Shown piece after piece: positions 15,857 through 23,689 of a DNA stretch of 64,000 bases. The notes under the pieces were generated by a model. The model was not told the origin of the DNA, did not search any database, and was given only the letters and a program-made list of their open reading frames with translations. Source of the stretch: RXOA01 sp964547105 (lineage in GTDB: Bacteria; Bipolaricaulota; Bipolaricaulia; UBA7950; UBA9294); the NCBI GenBank assembly GCA_964547105.1, contig CAZJLO010000003.1, positions 39,519 through 103,518 of the forward strand. The letters are read 5' to 3'. How positions within the stretch are numbered: position 1 is the first letter of the stretch; each line of letters starts with the position of its first letter. The position numbers and the translations under genes were made by a program.

Positions 15857-17068
15857 ATGGAGAACATCGAAGTCGTTGTGCGAGCATCCGGCTTGCACAA
15901 CCCCCAAGCTGTCACGCAGATGAAGCAGCTGCTGCTATCCGAGTGGCGCTCCGCCGGCGCTCCGGTCGTCGAGGTCGAGTATCCGACCGGGAATGCATTG
16001 ACCGCGGCACTGGTTCTCACTGGCGGAACGGAACGCGAAGTCCTGAAAATCCTCTCCCAGCTTCCGTCCCCCGCACTGCTGATCGCCCATGGATCGCAGA
16101 ACTCTCTCCCGGCTTCGCTCGAGATCCTTGCCCGAATCCGTCAGGACGGTGGTGAAGGAAGAATCCTCTTCGGGCCGGCTTCCGAGGTGGCCAATGGACT
16201 CCTGCGCGAGCAGAAGATTGCTTCCGCCTGGAATGCGCTCCGTTTCAGCCGGATCGGTCTCATCGGAGAACCTTCGGAATGGCTCGTCTCCAGCGGCGTT
16301 GACCGCTCTTTTCTCAAAGGGAAATTGGGAATCGAATTGGTTGACGTGAAGATCGACACGTTGATCAAGCGAAGCCAGGAGAGCAAGTCCGATCGCCACA
16401 GTGTTTCCTCATTCAGCAAACGCGCCGGCGACACGCAGGAAGCCTCCAAGGAGGACATCCGCGGAGCGGTTTCGATCTACGTCGCGCTTCGGTCGCTGGT
16501 CGATGAGCACCGACTAACGGCATGCACCGTTCGTTGCTTCGATCTCCTGGATGCTCTCCACAACACGGGCTGTTACGCTCTGTCTCGTCTGAACGACGAG
16601 AGGATCCCTTCTTCCTGCGAAGGCGATCTGCAGACATTGTTCTCATTGCTGGTCGGCTCACTGCTGACGGATCAGATCGGATTCATGGGGAACATCGCAT
16701 CCATCGATGTCCCCAAGCGCGGCGTCTTGATCGCTCACTGCACATGCCCGCTATCCCTGTCCGAGGGGTATGTCATTCGCAGCCATTTTGAATCCGGAAT
16801 TGGTGTTGGCATCTCCGCATCTCTCCCGGATGGGCCGTGTACGCTGTTCCGGCTCGGTGGAGAACGGCTGGATCGCTTGTTCATCCGCGAAGGAACGATT
16901 CACGAAACAGCTCCGGTTGAAGGTCAATGCCGCACGCAGGCAATGCTGAGGATGGACGGCGACATGAGCGAGCTGCTTCTGTCCCCCCTGGGCAACCATC
17001 ACGTCCTCCTTCCCGGCCATCACGCAGCAACCATCTCCGAATTCTTCCGCCGATTCCTGCGTCCCTAG
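15857..17068 (+). CDS. L-fucose isomerase-like sugar isomerase family protein
   Basis: A 403-residue protein. The C-terminal half resembles the L-fucose/L-arabinose isomerase fold: CEGDLQTLFSLLVGSLLTDQIGFMGN, the HCTCPLSLSEGY loop and LGNHHVLLPGHHAATISEFF at the end, where acid and His residues bind the metal in characterised members. The N-terminal half (with ALLIAHGSQNSLPASLEILAR) fits the first Rossmann-like domains. The sugar is unknown and isomerase activity is not certain. The ATG at 15857 has no SD. A TACCCT 7 nt upstream may be a -10 box. Confidence 0.7.
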   Translation: MENIEVVVRASGLHNPQAVTQMKQLLLSEWRSAGAPVVEVEYPTGNALTAALVLTGGTEREVLKILSQLPSPALLIAHGSQNSLPASLEILARIRQDGGEGRILFGPASEVANGLLREQKIASAWNALRFSRIGLIGEPSEWLVSSGVDRSFLKGKLGIELVDVKIDTLIKRSQESKSDRHSVSSFSKRAGDTQEASKEDIRGAVSIYVALRSLVDEHRLTACTVRCFDLLDALHNTGCYALSRLNDERIPSSCEGDLQTLFSLLVGSLLTDQIGFMGNIASIDVPKRGVLIAHCTCPLSLSEGYVIRSHFESGIGVGISASLPDGPCTLFRLGGERLDRLFIREGTIHETAPVEGQCRTQAMLRMDGDMSELLLSPLGNHHVLLPGHHAATISEFFRRFLRP

Positions 17069-17070
17069 CG

Positions 17071-17099
17071 TTGCCGTTCTCCACCCCCCCGGCTACCAT
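17071..17099 (+). promoter_or_regulatory. Promoter at the head of the hopanoid operon
   Basis: TTGCCG (17071-17076) and TACCAT (17094-17099) are separated by exactly 17 nt, just after the previous gene's stop. Transcription would begin near 17106 and could continue through the mostly overlapping genes as far as hpnE at 30244. Confidence 0.5.
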
Positions 17100-17125
17100 C
17101 ATTCGACTGAAGGGGGTCATGCTAC

Positions 17126-17410
17126 ATGACGGAACGTCAAATGCAGATTGCAGCAGACAACGAGACAAGACGAGGGAAATACGCCAACCTTGCACTGATT
17201 TCCCACCGCAAGGAAGAATTCGTGCTCGACTTCTTATTTCTGGATCCTCAGACGCCTGGGGGTGCCAGCAAGCCCGGTCAGGCGTTTCTTGCATCCCGGG
17301 TGATCCTCAGCCCTGGACACATGAAACGTCTGTACCAGGCAATCGGTGAGAATATCCAACGGTACGAGAAGAACTTCGGCCAGATCGTTCTCCCCGCCAA
17401 ACTTACATAG
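17126..17410 (+). CDS. DUF3467 family protein
   Basis: A 94-residue soluble protein matching the small DUF3467 family: YANLALISHRKEEFVLDF, FLDPQTPGGAS, a central ASRVILSPGHMKRLYQAIGENI and a basic, Tyr-containing end. The function is unknown across the family. GAAGGGGG precedes the ATG. It stands first in the transcription unit that continues with the sensor kinase 30 nt downstream. Confidence 0.8.
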   Translation: MTERQMQIAADNETRRGKYANLALISHRKEEFVLDFLFLDPQTPGGASKPGQAFLASRVILSPGHMKRLYQAIGENIQRYEKNFGQIVLPAKLT

Positions 17411-17440
17411 ACTCGCGCCTTGGAGTTGGAGCGAAGGATC

Positions 17441-18685
17441 ATGCCGAGGGAATCGGATCTCGAGAAGCTGCGGGCCTCCGTTCAACGAACTGTTCGTTCG
17501 CGGTTGGTCACACTGTCTGTGTTCTGCGTGATCGCCTCGGTGGTCATCCTCGTGACCGACATCAGCTATCTCAATCCCCTGTTTTACTCTCCGTTCGGAT
17601 GGCTTGCGCTGACGTTCTTGTTTTCGTTTCTGATCCGTCACCAACGGAATACCTACGAACTCCAGTTGGCTCATCTTAGCTATTTCCTTCTTGAGGTCGT
17701 GGTCATCACGGTGCTGATTCACCTCATGGGCGGCGTGGAGTGGATCGGGGTGATCTTCTACATGCCCACCGTTGTGACGGCCAACTACTTCCTGACCCAC
17801 CGCCACAGTCAGGTACTCACAGGGGTCGCCATCGCAGCCTACGCCTTCCTCGCCACGCTTGAGTACACGGGAATCCTGCCCCACAAGTCGCTCTTCGCTT
17901 CAGGATCCGGCATGCACGCCAATCTGGGATATGTTCTTCCGACAGTCCTTGCCGGCGGCCTCGCCATCTATACAGTCATCGCACACACCGTGCGATCGTT
18001 CAATGACTACTACTGGAAGAAGCAAAGAGCGCTTGAGCGGAGGGAAGCGGATCTCGCCCGACTGTCCAGACAGCTTCTCGGCGCCCAGGACGAAGAACGC
18101 CGGCGAATCGCCCGTCAACTGCACGATGAAGTCGGCCAATCGTTGGCGGCAATCAAGCTTCATGCCGCCGTTCTGCCTTCGATCTCAAAAGACGATCGTC
18201 AGAAGCTGGAAGGCGTCGTCGACCATGCCATCCGTCAGACGCGGACCCTCACCCGCTCGTTGCGACCGCCGCTTCTGGATGAACTGGGGCTCGAGCCGGC
18301 AATCCGGGAATTGGCAAGGATGATCGGCGAAGCCACCGATCTTCAGGTCGAAGTTATCATCGACCTTGAGCATCGTCTTCCGGAAGGGATCGAATGGCTG
18401 ATCTACACGGTCATTGCTGAAGCGCTACGGAATGTCGAGCGGCATGCCCGCGCGACCAGAACATCGATCACGATTGAGCACCGTCTTGCTCGCCTCTTCA
18501 TCAAGATCAAAGACAACGGCATCGGCTTCGATCCGTCTCACATTCAAGGGCTTGGTCTTCGAAGCGCCTTTGAGCGGCTCGATGCTGTCGGGGGCAGATT
18601 GCTGATCAATGCCTCCCCCGGAGAGGGAACGGAATTGGTCGCCGAGGTGCCCTATGAGCGCAATTCGCATTCTCATCGTGGATGA
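17441..18685 (+). CDS. Membrane sensor histidine kinase (NarL-partner type, HisKA_3)
   Basis: A 414-residue kinase. The N-terminal region (about 20-190) has roughly six membrane helices and no recognised ligand-binding domain. It is followed by a coiled-coil linker, the dimerisation and phosphoacceptor box RRRIARQLHDEVGQSLAAIKLH (His near residue 228) and a HATPase domain with ALRNVERHARATR and KDNGIGFD. HisKA_3 kinases pair with LuxR/NarL-type regulators, two of which follow. The ATG at 17441 has GGAG upstream; a TTG at 17420 is an alternative. Its last 32 nt overlap the first regulator. Confidence 0.9.
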   Translation: MPRESDLEKLRASVQRTVRSRLVTLSVFCVIASVVILVTDISYLNPLFYSPFGWLALTFLFSFLIRHQRNTYELQLAHLSYFLLEVVVITVLIHLMGGVEWIGVIFYMPTVVTANYFLTHRHSQVLTGVAIAAYAFLATLEYTGILPHKSLFASGSGMHANLGYVLPTVLAGGLAIYTVIAHTVRSFNDYYWKKQRALERREADLARLSRQLLGAQDEERRRIARQLHDEVGQSLAAIKLHAAVLPSISKDDRQKLEGVVDHAIRQTRTLTRSLRPPLLDELGLEPAIRELARMIGEATDLQVEVIIDLEHRLPEGIEWLIYTVIAEALRNVERHARATRTSITIEHRLARLFIKIKDNGIGFDPSHIQGLGLRSAFERLDAVGGRLLINASPGEGTELVAEVPYERNSHSHRG

Positions 18686-19289
18686 TCATGAGCTCGTTCG
18701 ACATGGATTGAGCGTCCTTCTCTCTTCCGATCCTGCTTTTCGCGTCATCGGCTCGGCGCAAACCGTAGCTGCGGGGATTCGCTTCGCCAGACAGGAGCGC
18801 CCGGATGTGCTGCTTTTGGATATCGCCATGCCCGATGGAAGCGGGCTTGATGCAATTCCCTTGTTCCGCACCGCTTCGAAAGACACGGCGATCCTGATGC
18901 TCTCCATGTACGACGAACCGGAAATCGCCCAGAGGGCTCTGCAACTGGGCGCCGTTGGATTGGTCCCGAAGACATGCTCGCCCGATGAGCTTTGCGGAGC
19001 AATCCGCCAGGCGGCGCGAGGTGAATCGACGCCCGCCGCCACTCGCTTGACGCCACGGGAATGTGAGATCCTTTCGCTGCTGTGTCTGGGGAAAGACAAC
19101 AACGAGATCGCCGAGTCCTTGTCGCTTCGCCCGCGCTCGATCGAGAACAGGATTCAAGGGCTGATGTCCAAGCTCAACATCCACACGCGGACCGGATTGG
19201 TCGCTCACGCGCGCCGCGTTGGCACGAAGACCCTGATCGGTGGGGAAGGCAAGACAATCTCCGGGCAGGATTCCGCCGGCAATCCTTGA
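18654..19289 (+). CDS. NarL/LuxR-family response regulator, copy 1
   Basis: A 211-residue transcription factor. The receiver domain (about 1-120) has the acidic pair in LIVDDHELVRHG, the phosphorylatable Asp in DVLLLDIAMPDGSG and the Lys in LVPKTCS. The HTH domain (about 140-200) begins LTPRECEILSLLCLGKDNNEIA. It overlaps the kinase gene by 32 nt, so it is the obvious cognate partner. A role in controlling the hopanoid genes downstream is inferred from position only. Confidence 0.92.
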   Translation: MSAIRILIVDDHELVRHGLSVLLSSDPAFRVIGSAQTVAAGIRFARQERPDVLLLDIAMPDGSGLDAIPLFRTASKDTAILMLSMYDEPEIAQRALQLGAVGLVPKTCSPDELCGAIRQAARGESTPAATRLTPRECEILSLLCLGKDNNEIAESLSLRPRSIENRIQGLMSKLNIHTRTGLVAHARRVGTKTLIGGEGKTISGQDSAGNP

Positions 19290-19355
19290 GCGCCCAGCCG
19301 GATTGATACATTCACCCCATGGTTGCTGTGGTTTCCCAAGATAGAATAATGGGTT

Positions 19356-20000
19356 ATGAGTCTGCTTCGGGTGGTGCTTGCGGATGATCACGCACTTGTT
19401 CGGGAAGGCCTTTCGGCCCTCCTTGTCAGCGCATCATTTGATGTAGTCGATGTCTGCGGAGATGGACGGGAGCTTGTTCGCCTTGCCCGCGCTCATCGGC
19501 CAGACATCGCTCTTGTCGACATCTCGATGCCTCTGCTCAACGGGCTGGAGGCCGTTCGCCACGTCCGAAGGGTGTCACCGGAAACGAAGATCGTCATCCT
19601 GTCGATGCACACCGACCAAGAAATCATCAGCCAAGCCCGCCACCGCGGCGTTTCCGGGTACATCTTCAAGGACACGCCGGCAAAGACCATGCTCGAGATG
19701 CTGCGTCGCATCGCCGACGGGAACCTTGTGTTTCCGGAGCAGGAAAGCGAAGGAAGCACGCGCCCGGCGGGGGCCATCGTCGGCGATCTCACATCAAGAG
19801 AGCGAGAGGTTCTGCAGTTGATCGTCGAAGGGAAACGCAACTCGGAGATTGCCGAAATCATGATGCGCAGTCTGCACACGGTGAGGAACCATCGTGCCCG
19901 CATCATGCGCAAGCTCGGTGTGGGGATGGCAGCTGACCTGATTACGGTTGCCGAACAGATGCACCTTGTCGACCTACGACCTCCGGAAAGGATCGCATGA
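19356..20000 (+). CDS. NarL/LuxR-family response regulator, copy 2
   Basis: A 214-residue regulator with receiver motifs LADDHALVREGLSALL and DIALVDISMPLLNGLEAV, a Lys in GYIFKDTPAKTM and a C-terminal HTH starting LTSREREVLQLIVEGKRNSEIAEIM. It follows copy 1 after 66 nt. A TAGAAT at 19342-19347 ends 8 nt before the ATG with no SD, so it may have its own near-leaderless promoter. Its stop overlaps the polyprenyl synthase start (ATGA), which ties it translationally to the isoprenoid genes. Confidence 0.92.
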   Translation: MSLLRVVLADDHALVREGLSALLVSASFDVVDVCGDGRELVRLARAHRPDIALVDISMPLLNGLEAVRHVRRVSPETKIVILSMHTDQEIISQARHRGVSGYIFKDTPAKTMLEMLRRIADGNLVFPEQESEGSTRPAGAIVGDLTSREREVLQLIVEGKRNSEIAEIMMRSLHTVRNHRARIMRKLGVGMAADLITVAEQMHLVDLRPPERIA

Positions 20001-20992
20001 AACCGGACCTCCCGATTCTCCTCAGCCGCCATGCCGCGACCCTTGAAGGGGCGCTTCGATCCGCACTCGACGGGAACAGCCTTCTTCATCCTGTCCTGCG
20101 GTTCCATGTCGGCCTCGAAGATGAGCGCGGCGAAGCACTCAGCCGCCTTGGGAAACTGCTGCGACCGTCGCTCGTTCTGTTTGTGTGCGAGCAGCTCCGC
20201 GGATCTCTCGATCAGGGAATCGGCGCCGCAGTAGCACTGGAGCTGATCCACAACTTCTCTCTGATTCACGATGATATCCAAGACAAGGACCCAACAAGAC
20301 GAGGGCGTCCGACGGTCTGGAGCCGCATCGGGGTGGAACAAGCGATCAACGCCGGCGATCTGCTGCACTCGATCGCCCTGAGAGAGATCATCGCCTGCGG
20401 AGAAGAGGCAAGTGAGGCCCTGAATCGGGCTACCATCGCCATGATCGAGGGGCAAGCGATGGACCTTTCCTTCGAGGATCGTCACGTGGAGGCCGGCGAG
20501 TACATGGCGATGATCGATCGCAAGACCGGCGCGCTTTTGTGTTGCGCCTTCGAGCTGGGTGCCGTGTGTGCCGGCGCCTCCGCGGAAGTGCGCGGCAAGC
20601 TTGTTGAATTCGGCCACTTCGTCGGCCGTGCATTCCAGATTCGCGACGACATCCTTGGCATCTGGGGAGATTCGGCGATCACCGGGAAGCCAAAAGGGTC
20701 CGATATCCGGCGGCGGAAGAAGTCGTTCCCCATTGCGCATGCCTTCGAGCACGCCACCGGCGAAGATCGGGAGACATTGACATCCGTGTATGCCACCGCC
20801 CCGATCGGCGATCAGCAGGTATCCATCGTGATGGACATCCTTCGACGAACCGATACGGAAAACTGGTCGGAACAACAAGTGGAGTCCGATCTACATCAAG
20901 CAAGAATCATCCTCGAAAGCCTGCCATTCGAACCGTCCGGTCGACACGAGATGCAGAAACTGGTGGCCTTCTTGGCAAGGAGAAACAAATGA
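19997..20992 (+). CDS. Polyprenyl diphosphate synthase (FPP/GGPP synthase family)
   Basis: A 331-residue trans-prenyltransferase that condenses isopentenyl diphosphate with allylic diphosphates. The first Asp-rich motif is in LIHDDIQDKDPTRRGRPTVW (about 90-109) and the second in FQIRDDILGIWGD (about 213-225). The short DDxxD spacing and the place between regulators and squalene genes suggest it supplies farnesyl diphosphate to HpnC/HpnD. Chain length cannot be fixed by eye. Both ends overlap neighbours by ATGA. Confidence 0.9.
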   Translation: MKPDLPILLSRHAATLEGALRSALDGNSLLHPVLRFHVGLEDERGEALSRLGKLLRPSLVLFVCEQLRGSLDQGIGAAVALELIHNFSLIHDDIQDKDPTRRGRPTVWSRIGVEQAINAGDLLHSIALREIIACGEEASEALNRATIAMIEGQAMDLSFEDRHVEAGEYMAMIDRKTGALLCCAFELGAVCAGASAEVRGKLVEFGHFVGRAFQIRDDILGIWGDSAITGKPKGSDIRRRKKSFPIAHAFEHATGEDRETLTSVYATAPIGDQQVSIVMDILRRTDTENWSEQQVESDLHQARIILESLPFEPSGRHEMQKLVAFLARRNK

Positions 20993-21993
20993 AAAGGCCA
21001 GCCACATTCGACCTGACCATGGCCGGGTATATCCTGAGAAAGAAACTGTCCCGTCAATCGCTCTTCCCATTCACGACCATGATCGAACCCCTGGAGGCGT
21101 GCAATCTCCGCTGTCAGGGATGCGGACGCATCCGGGAGTACGCGGATGTACTCGACCAGCGGATGTCCGTTGAGGAAGCCATGACGGCTGTCAGATCGGC
21201 GGGATCCCCCGTGGTTTCCATCTCCGGAGGAGAGCCGCTCCTGTACGAGCACATCGACGATCTTGTCCGCGCGTTGATCGAGGACAAGCGGTTCATCTTC
21301 TTGTGCACGAACGCATTGCTGCTCGAAGAGAAGCTTGATCTGTTCAAACCATCGCCCTACCTGGCGTTTGTTGCGCACATGGATGGAACAGCCGAGGTCC
21401 ACGACCAGGTCACCGGGCGTCCGGGATCGTATGATGTGGCGTTCTCCGCTATCCAAGAGGCAATCCGACGCGGATTCCGCGTGAACACCAACACGACGAT
21501 CTTCCATGGATCGAATGTCGAAGATCTCCACAAGTCATTCAATCGGCTCAAGGACATCGGCATCGAAGGCCTGATGGTCTCTGCCGGATACGCCTACGAA
21601 GACGTCGGCGAGCGCGAGCAGTTCCTACAGCGGCAAGAGGCGATCCAAGTGTTCCGGAGAGTCCTCGATCCCGGCCTCAAGCTACCGTTCTACAACAACC
21701 CACTGTATCTCGACTTCCTCCGGGGGAACCGCACCTACGATTGCGCGGCATGGACGACGCCCACGTACACAGTGCGCGGATGGAGACTGCCATGCTATCT
21801 GATCGCCGACGAGCATGTGGAGTCGATTGATGCGTTGCTCGATCCGTCCTTGTGGGAGCGGTACGGTCCGGGGAAGGACAAGCGGTGCGCGAACTGCATG
21901 ATTCATTCTTCGTTTGAGGGGGCCAGCATTCTCGCTTCGTTCCGCCGGCCATGGGACTTGGTTCGCGTTGCCTGGGCAGAAGGACGATCATGA
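20989..21993 (+). CDS. hpnH: Adenosyl-hopene transferase HpnH (radical SAM)
   Basis: A 334-residue radical SAM enzyme that joins a 5'-deoxyadenosyl group to diploptene (hopene), the first step towards extended hopanoids. The cluster-binding CxxxCxxC is CNLRCQGC (Cys 38, 42 and 45), followed by SISGGEPLLYEHIDDLV and FLCTNALLLEEKL. A C-terminal SPASM-like Cys region has KRCANCMIHSSFEGASI. The HpnH-typical start (MAGYILRKKLSRQ...FPFTTMIEPLEACN) and the neighbours support the symbol. Confidence 0.93.
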   Translation: MKRPATFDLTMAGYILRKKLSRQSLFPFTTMIEPLEACNLRCQGCGRIREYADVLDQRMSVEEAMTAVRSAGSPVVSISGGEPLLYEHIDDLVRALIEDKRFIFLCTNALLLEEKLDLFKPSPYLAFVAHMDGTAEVHDQVTGRPGSYDVAFSAIQEAIRRGFRVNTNTTIFHGSNVEDLHKSFNRLKDIGIEGLMVSAGYAYEDVGEREQFLQRQEAIQVFRRVLDPGLKLPFYNNPLYLDFLRGNRTYDCAAWTTPTYTVRGWRLPCYLIADEHVESIDALLDPSLWERYGPGKDKRCANCMIHSSFEGASILASFRRPWDLVRVAWAEGRS

Positions 21994-22634
21994 ACATCGT
22001 CACCGCAAGCACTCGCGTGGAGCTTTCTCGAATCCCTCGCCGGACCGGCTGGCGAAAATTCAGAACCGGGATGGGCGCCGCCGCCGGAGAGGTCCTTGGA
22101 CAGCATCTGACCCGAGCTCCGTCTCAGCCAACAACGGTCGTCTCCACCGGGTACTGTGGCGCACTCGCCGACCATCTACGGACCCACGATGTCGTGCTTG
22201 CCGATTCGATCGACGATGGTAAAAGTCTGTGCCGCCTTGACACATCCCTTGTGGATCGTGTTGCCGAGAGGCTTCAACAGAAGGGGGTTCGCGTCCATCG
22301 CGGCACCGTTGCCTATCGCCCGAACGTCGTGTCCTCCGGAGACGCCAAGCGGGCTCTCCGGGCAAGCAGCCATGCCCTTGCCGTCGACACCGAAAGCGGG
22401 CCGTTGGCGCATACGGTTCGCCAACTGGGCGGAACGTTGGTCGTTGTCCGCGTGATTCTGGATTCGGTGGATACCACGGTACCGTTTTCCGTAGATGATT
22501 CCCCGATTCGATCAGCGTTTCGTCACCCGCTGGCGGCAGCCCGGATTGCCCGCCACGCCGGGCAGGCCGCGATGACGATTGGACAGGCCGTCTCTGTCGC
22601 GCAGGAAGCGGTTGAGGGGGGAGGTGGATCATGA
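21990..22634 (+). CDS. hpnG: Hopanoid-associated nucleoside phosphorylase HpnG
   Basis: A 214-residue member of the purine nucleoside phosphorylase fold. HpnG removes adenine from adenosylhopane to give ribosylhopane or its phosphate, directly after HpnH. Visible motifs are TTVVSTGYCGALAD, then HALAVDTESGPLAH (the family's substrate region with Asp, Glu and Ser) and VVRVILDSVDTTVPFSVDD. It is shorter than E. coli-type phosphorylases, as usual for HpnG. The start is the ATG of an ATGA overlap with hpnH. Confidence 0.85.
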   Translation: MNIVTASTRVELSRIPRRTGWRKFRTGMGAAAGEVLGQHLTRAPSQPTTVVSTGYCGALADHLRTHDVVLADSIDDGKSLCRLDTSLVDRVAERLQQKGVRVHRGTVAYRPNVVSSGDAKRALRASSHALAVDTESGPLAHTVRQLGGTLVVVRVILDSVDTTVPFSVDDSPIRSAFRHPLAAARIARHAGQAAMTIGQAVSVAQEAVEGGGGS

Positions 22635-23689
22635 CCCGCTCGATCCGCGTCGGCTCACTCCACATCGGCGGAAACGCTCCGATCATCGTTCAATCGATGA
22701 CCAATACGGACACCCGCGATGTTGCTGCCACGGTCGCCCAGATCCGGCAACTTGAGCACGCCGGGTGTGAACTCGTCCGCGTTGCCGTTCCCGATCTGGC
22801 TTCTGCAGCCGCGCTCGCCGATATCCGGGACGGAATCCATATCCCGCTTGTGGCGGACATTCATTTCGATCATCGCATCGCGCTGGCGTCGATCAAGGCC
22901 GGTGTGGACAAGCTCCGCCTGAACCCGGGGAACATCACGGACCCGAAGAAGATCGCGGAAATCGTCGAGTCGGCCGCAACGGCGGAAATTCCGATCCGAG
23001 TCGGTGCTAATTCCGGTTCCATGGCAAAGGAATACCTCGACACAGATGGACATGTCACGGCGCAAGGCATGGTGGAAAGTGCGTTGGCGCAAGTGCGCCT
23101 TCTTGAGAGCCACAAATTCGAGCACATCATCATCTCGCTTAAGGGCACGGACGTCCCCATGACCATCGCCGCATATCGCATGATGGCAACCGAGGTCGAC
23201 TATCCCCTTCACATCGGAATCACGGAAGCCGGAACAGCATGGGAAGGTGGGCTTCGATCGGCCGTCGGCCTTGGCGTGCTCCTTGAACAGGGCATCGGGG
23301 ACACCATCCGCGTCTCGCTCACGGGGGATCCTGTAGAGGAAGTCCGAGTCGCTTACGCCATCCTGCGCGCTCTGAATCTGCGACAGCGAGGAATCACGTT
23401 CCGTGTCTGCCCGACGTGCGGCCGAACAGGGATTGCGCTCGAGAAGATTGCCGTCTCCGTCCAGAACGCAGTTCGCGACATGGATGCTCAATTGACCGTT
23501 GCGATGATGGGCTGCGTGGTCAATGGTCTCGGCGAGGCTCGCGAAGCCGATGTCGGTTTGGTCGGCGCTGCGGGGCGAGCCACGATCTACGTTCACGGCG
23601 AGCCGGTTGCCGTCAACGTGTTGGAGGCGGAACTGGTCGAGCAAATGGTGTCGACCATTCGAGATAACGCCAAAGGGAACCAGCGATGA
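22631..23689 (+). CDS. ispG: 4-hydroxy-3-methylbut-2-enyl diphosphate synthase IspG
   Basis: A 352-residue iron-sulfur enzyme of the MEP pathway making HMBPP from MEcPP. The N-terminal TIM barrel includes PIIVQSMTNTDTRDV and LVADIHFDHRIALASI. The C-terminal cluster domain has the Cys motifs CPTCGRTG (about 259-266) and GCVVNGLGEA (about 294). The short bacterial form lacks the plant-type insert. It lies inside the hopanoid operon with ATGA overlaps on both sides, tying precursor supply to hopanoid output. Confidence 0.95.
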   Translation: MTRSIRVGSLHIGGNAPIIVQSMTNTDTRDVAATVAQIRQLEHAGCELVRVAVPDLASAAALADIRDGIHIPLVADIHFDHRIALASIKAGVDKLRLNPGNITDPKKIAEIVESAATAEIPIRVGANSGSMAKEYLDTDGHVTAQGMVESALAQVRLLESHKFEHIIISLKGTDVPMTIAAYRMMATEVDYPLHIGITEAGTAWEGGLRSAVGLGVLLEQGIGDTIRVSLTGDPVEEVRVAYAILRALNLRQRGITFRVCPTCGRTGIALEKIAVSVQNAVRDMDAQLTVAMMGCVVNGLGEAREADVGLVGAAGRATIYVHGEPVAVNVLEAELVEQMVSTIRDNAKGNQR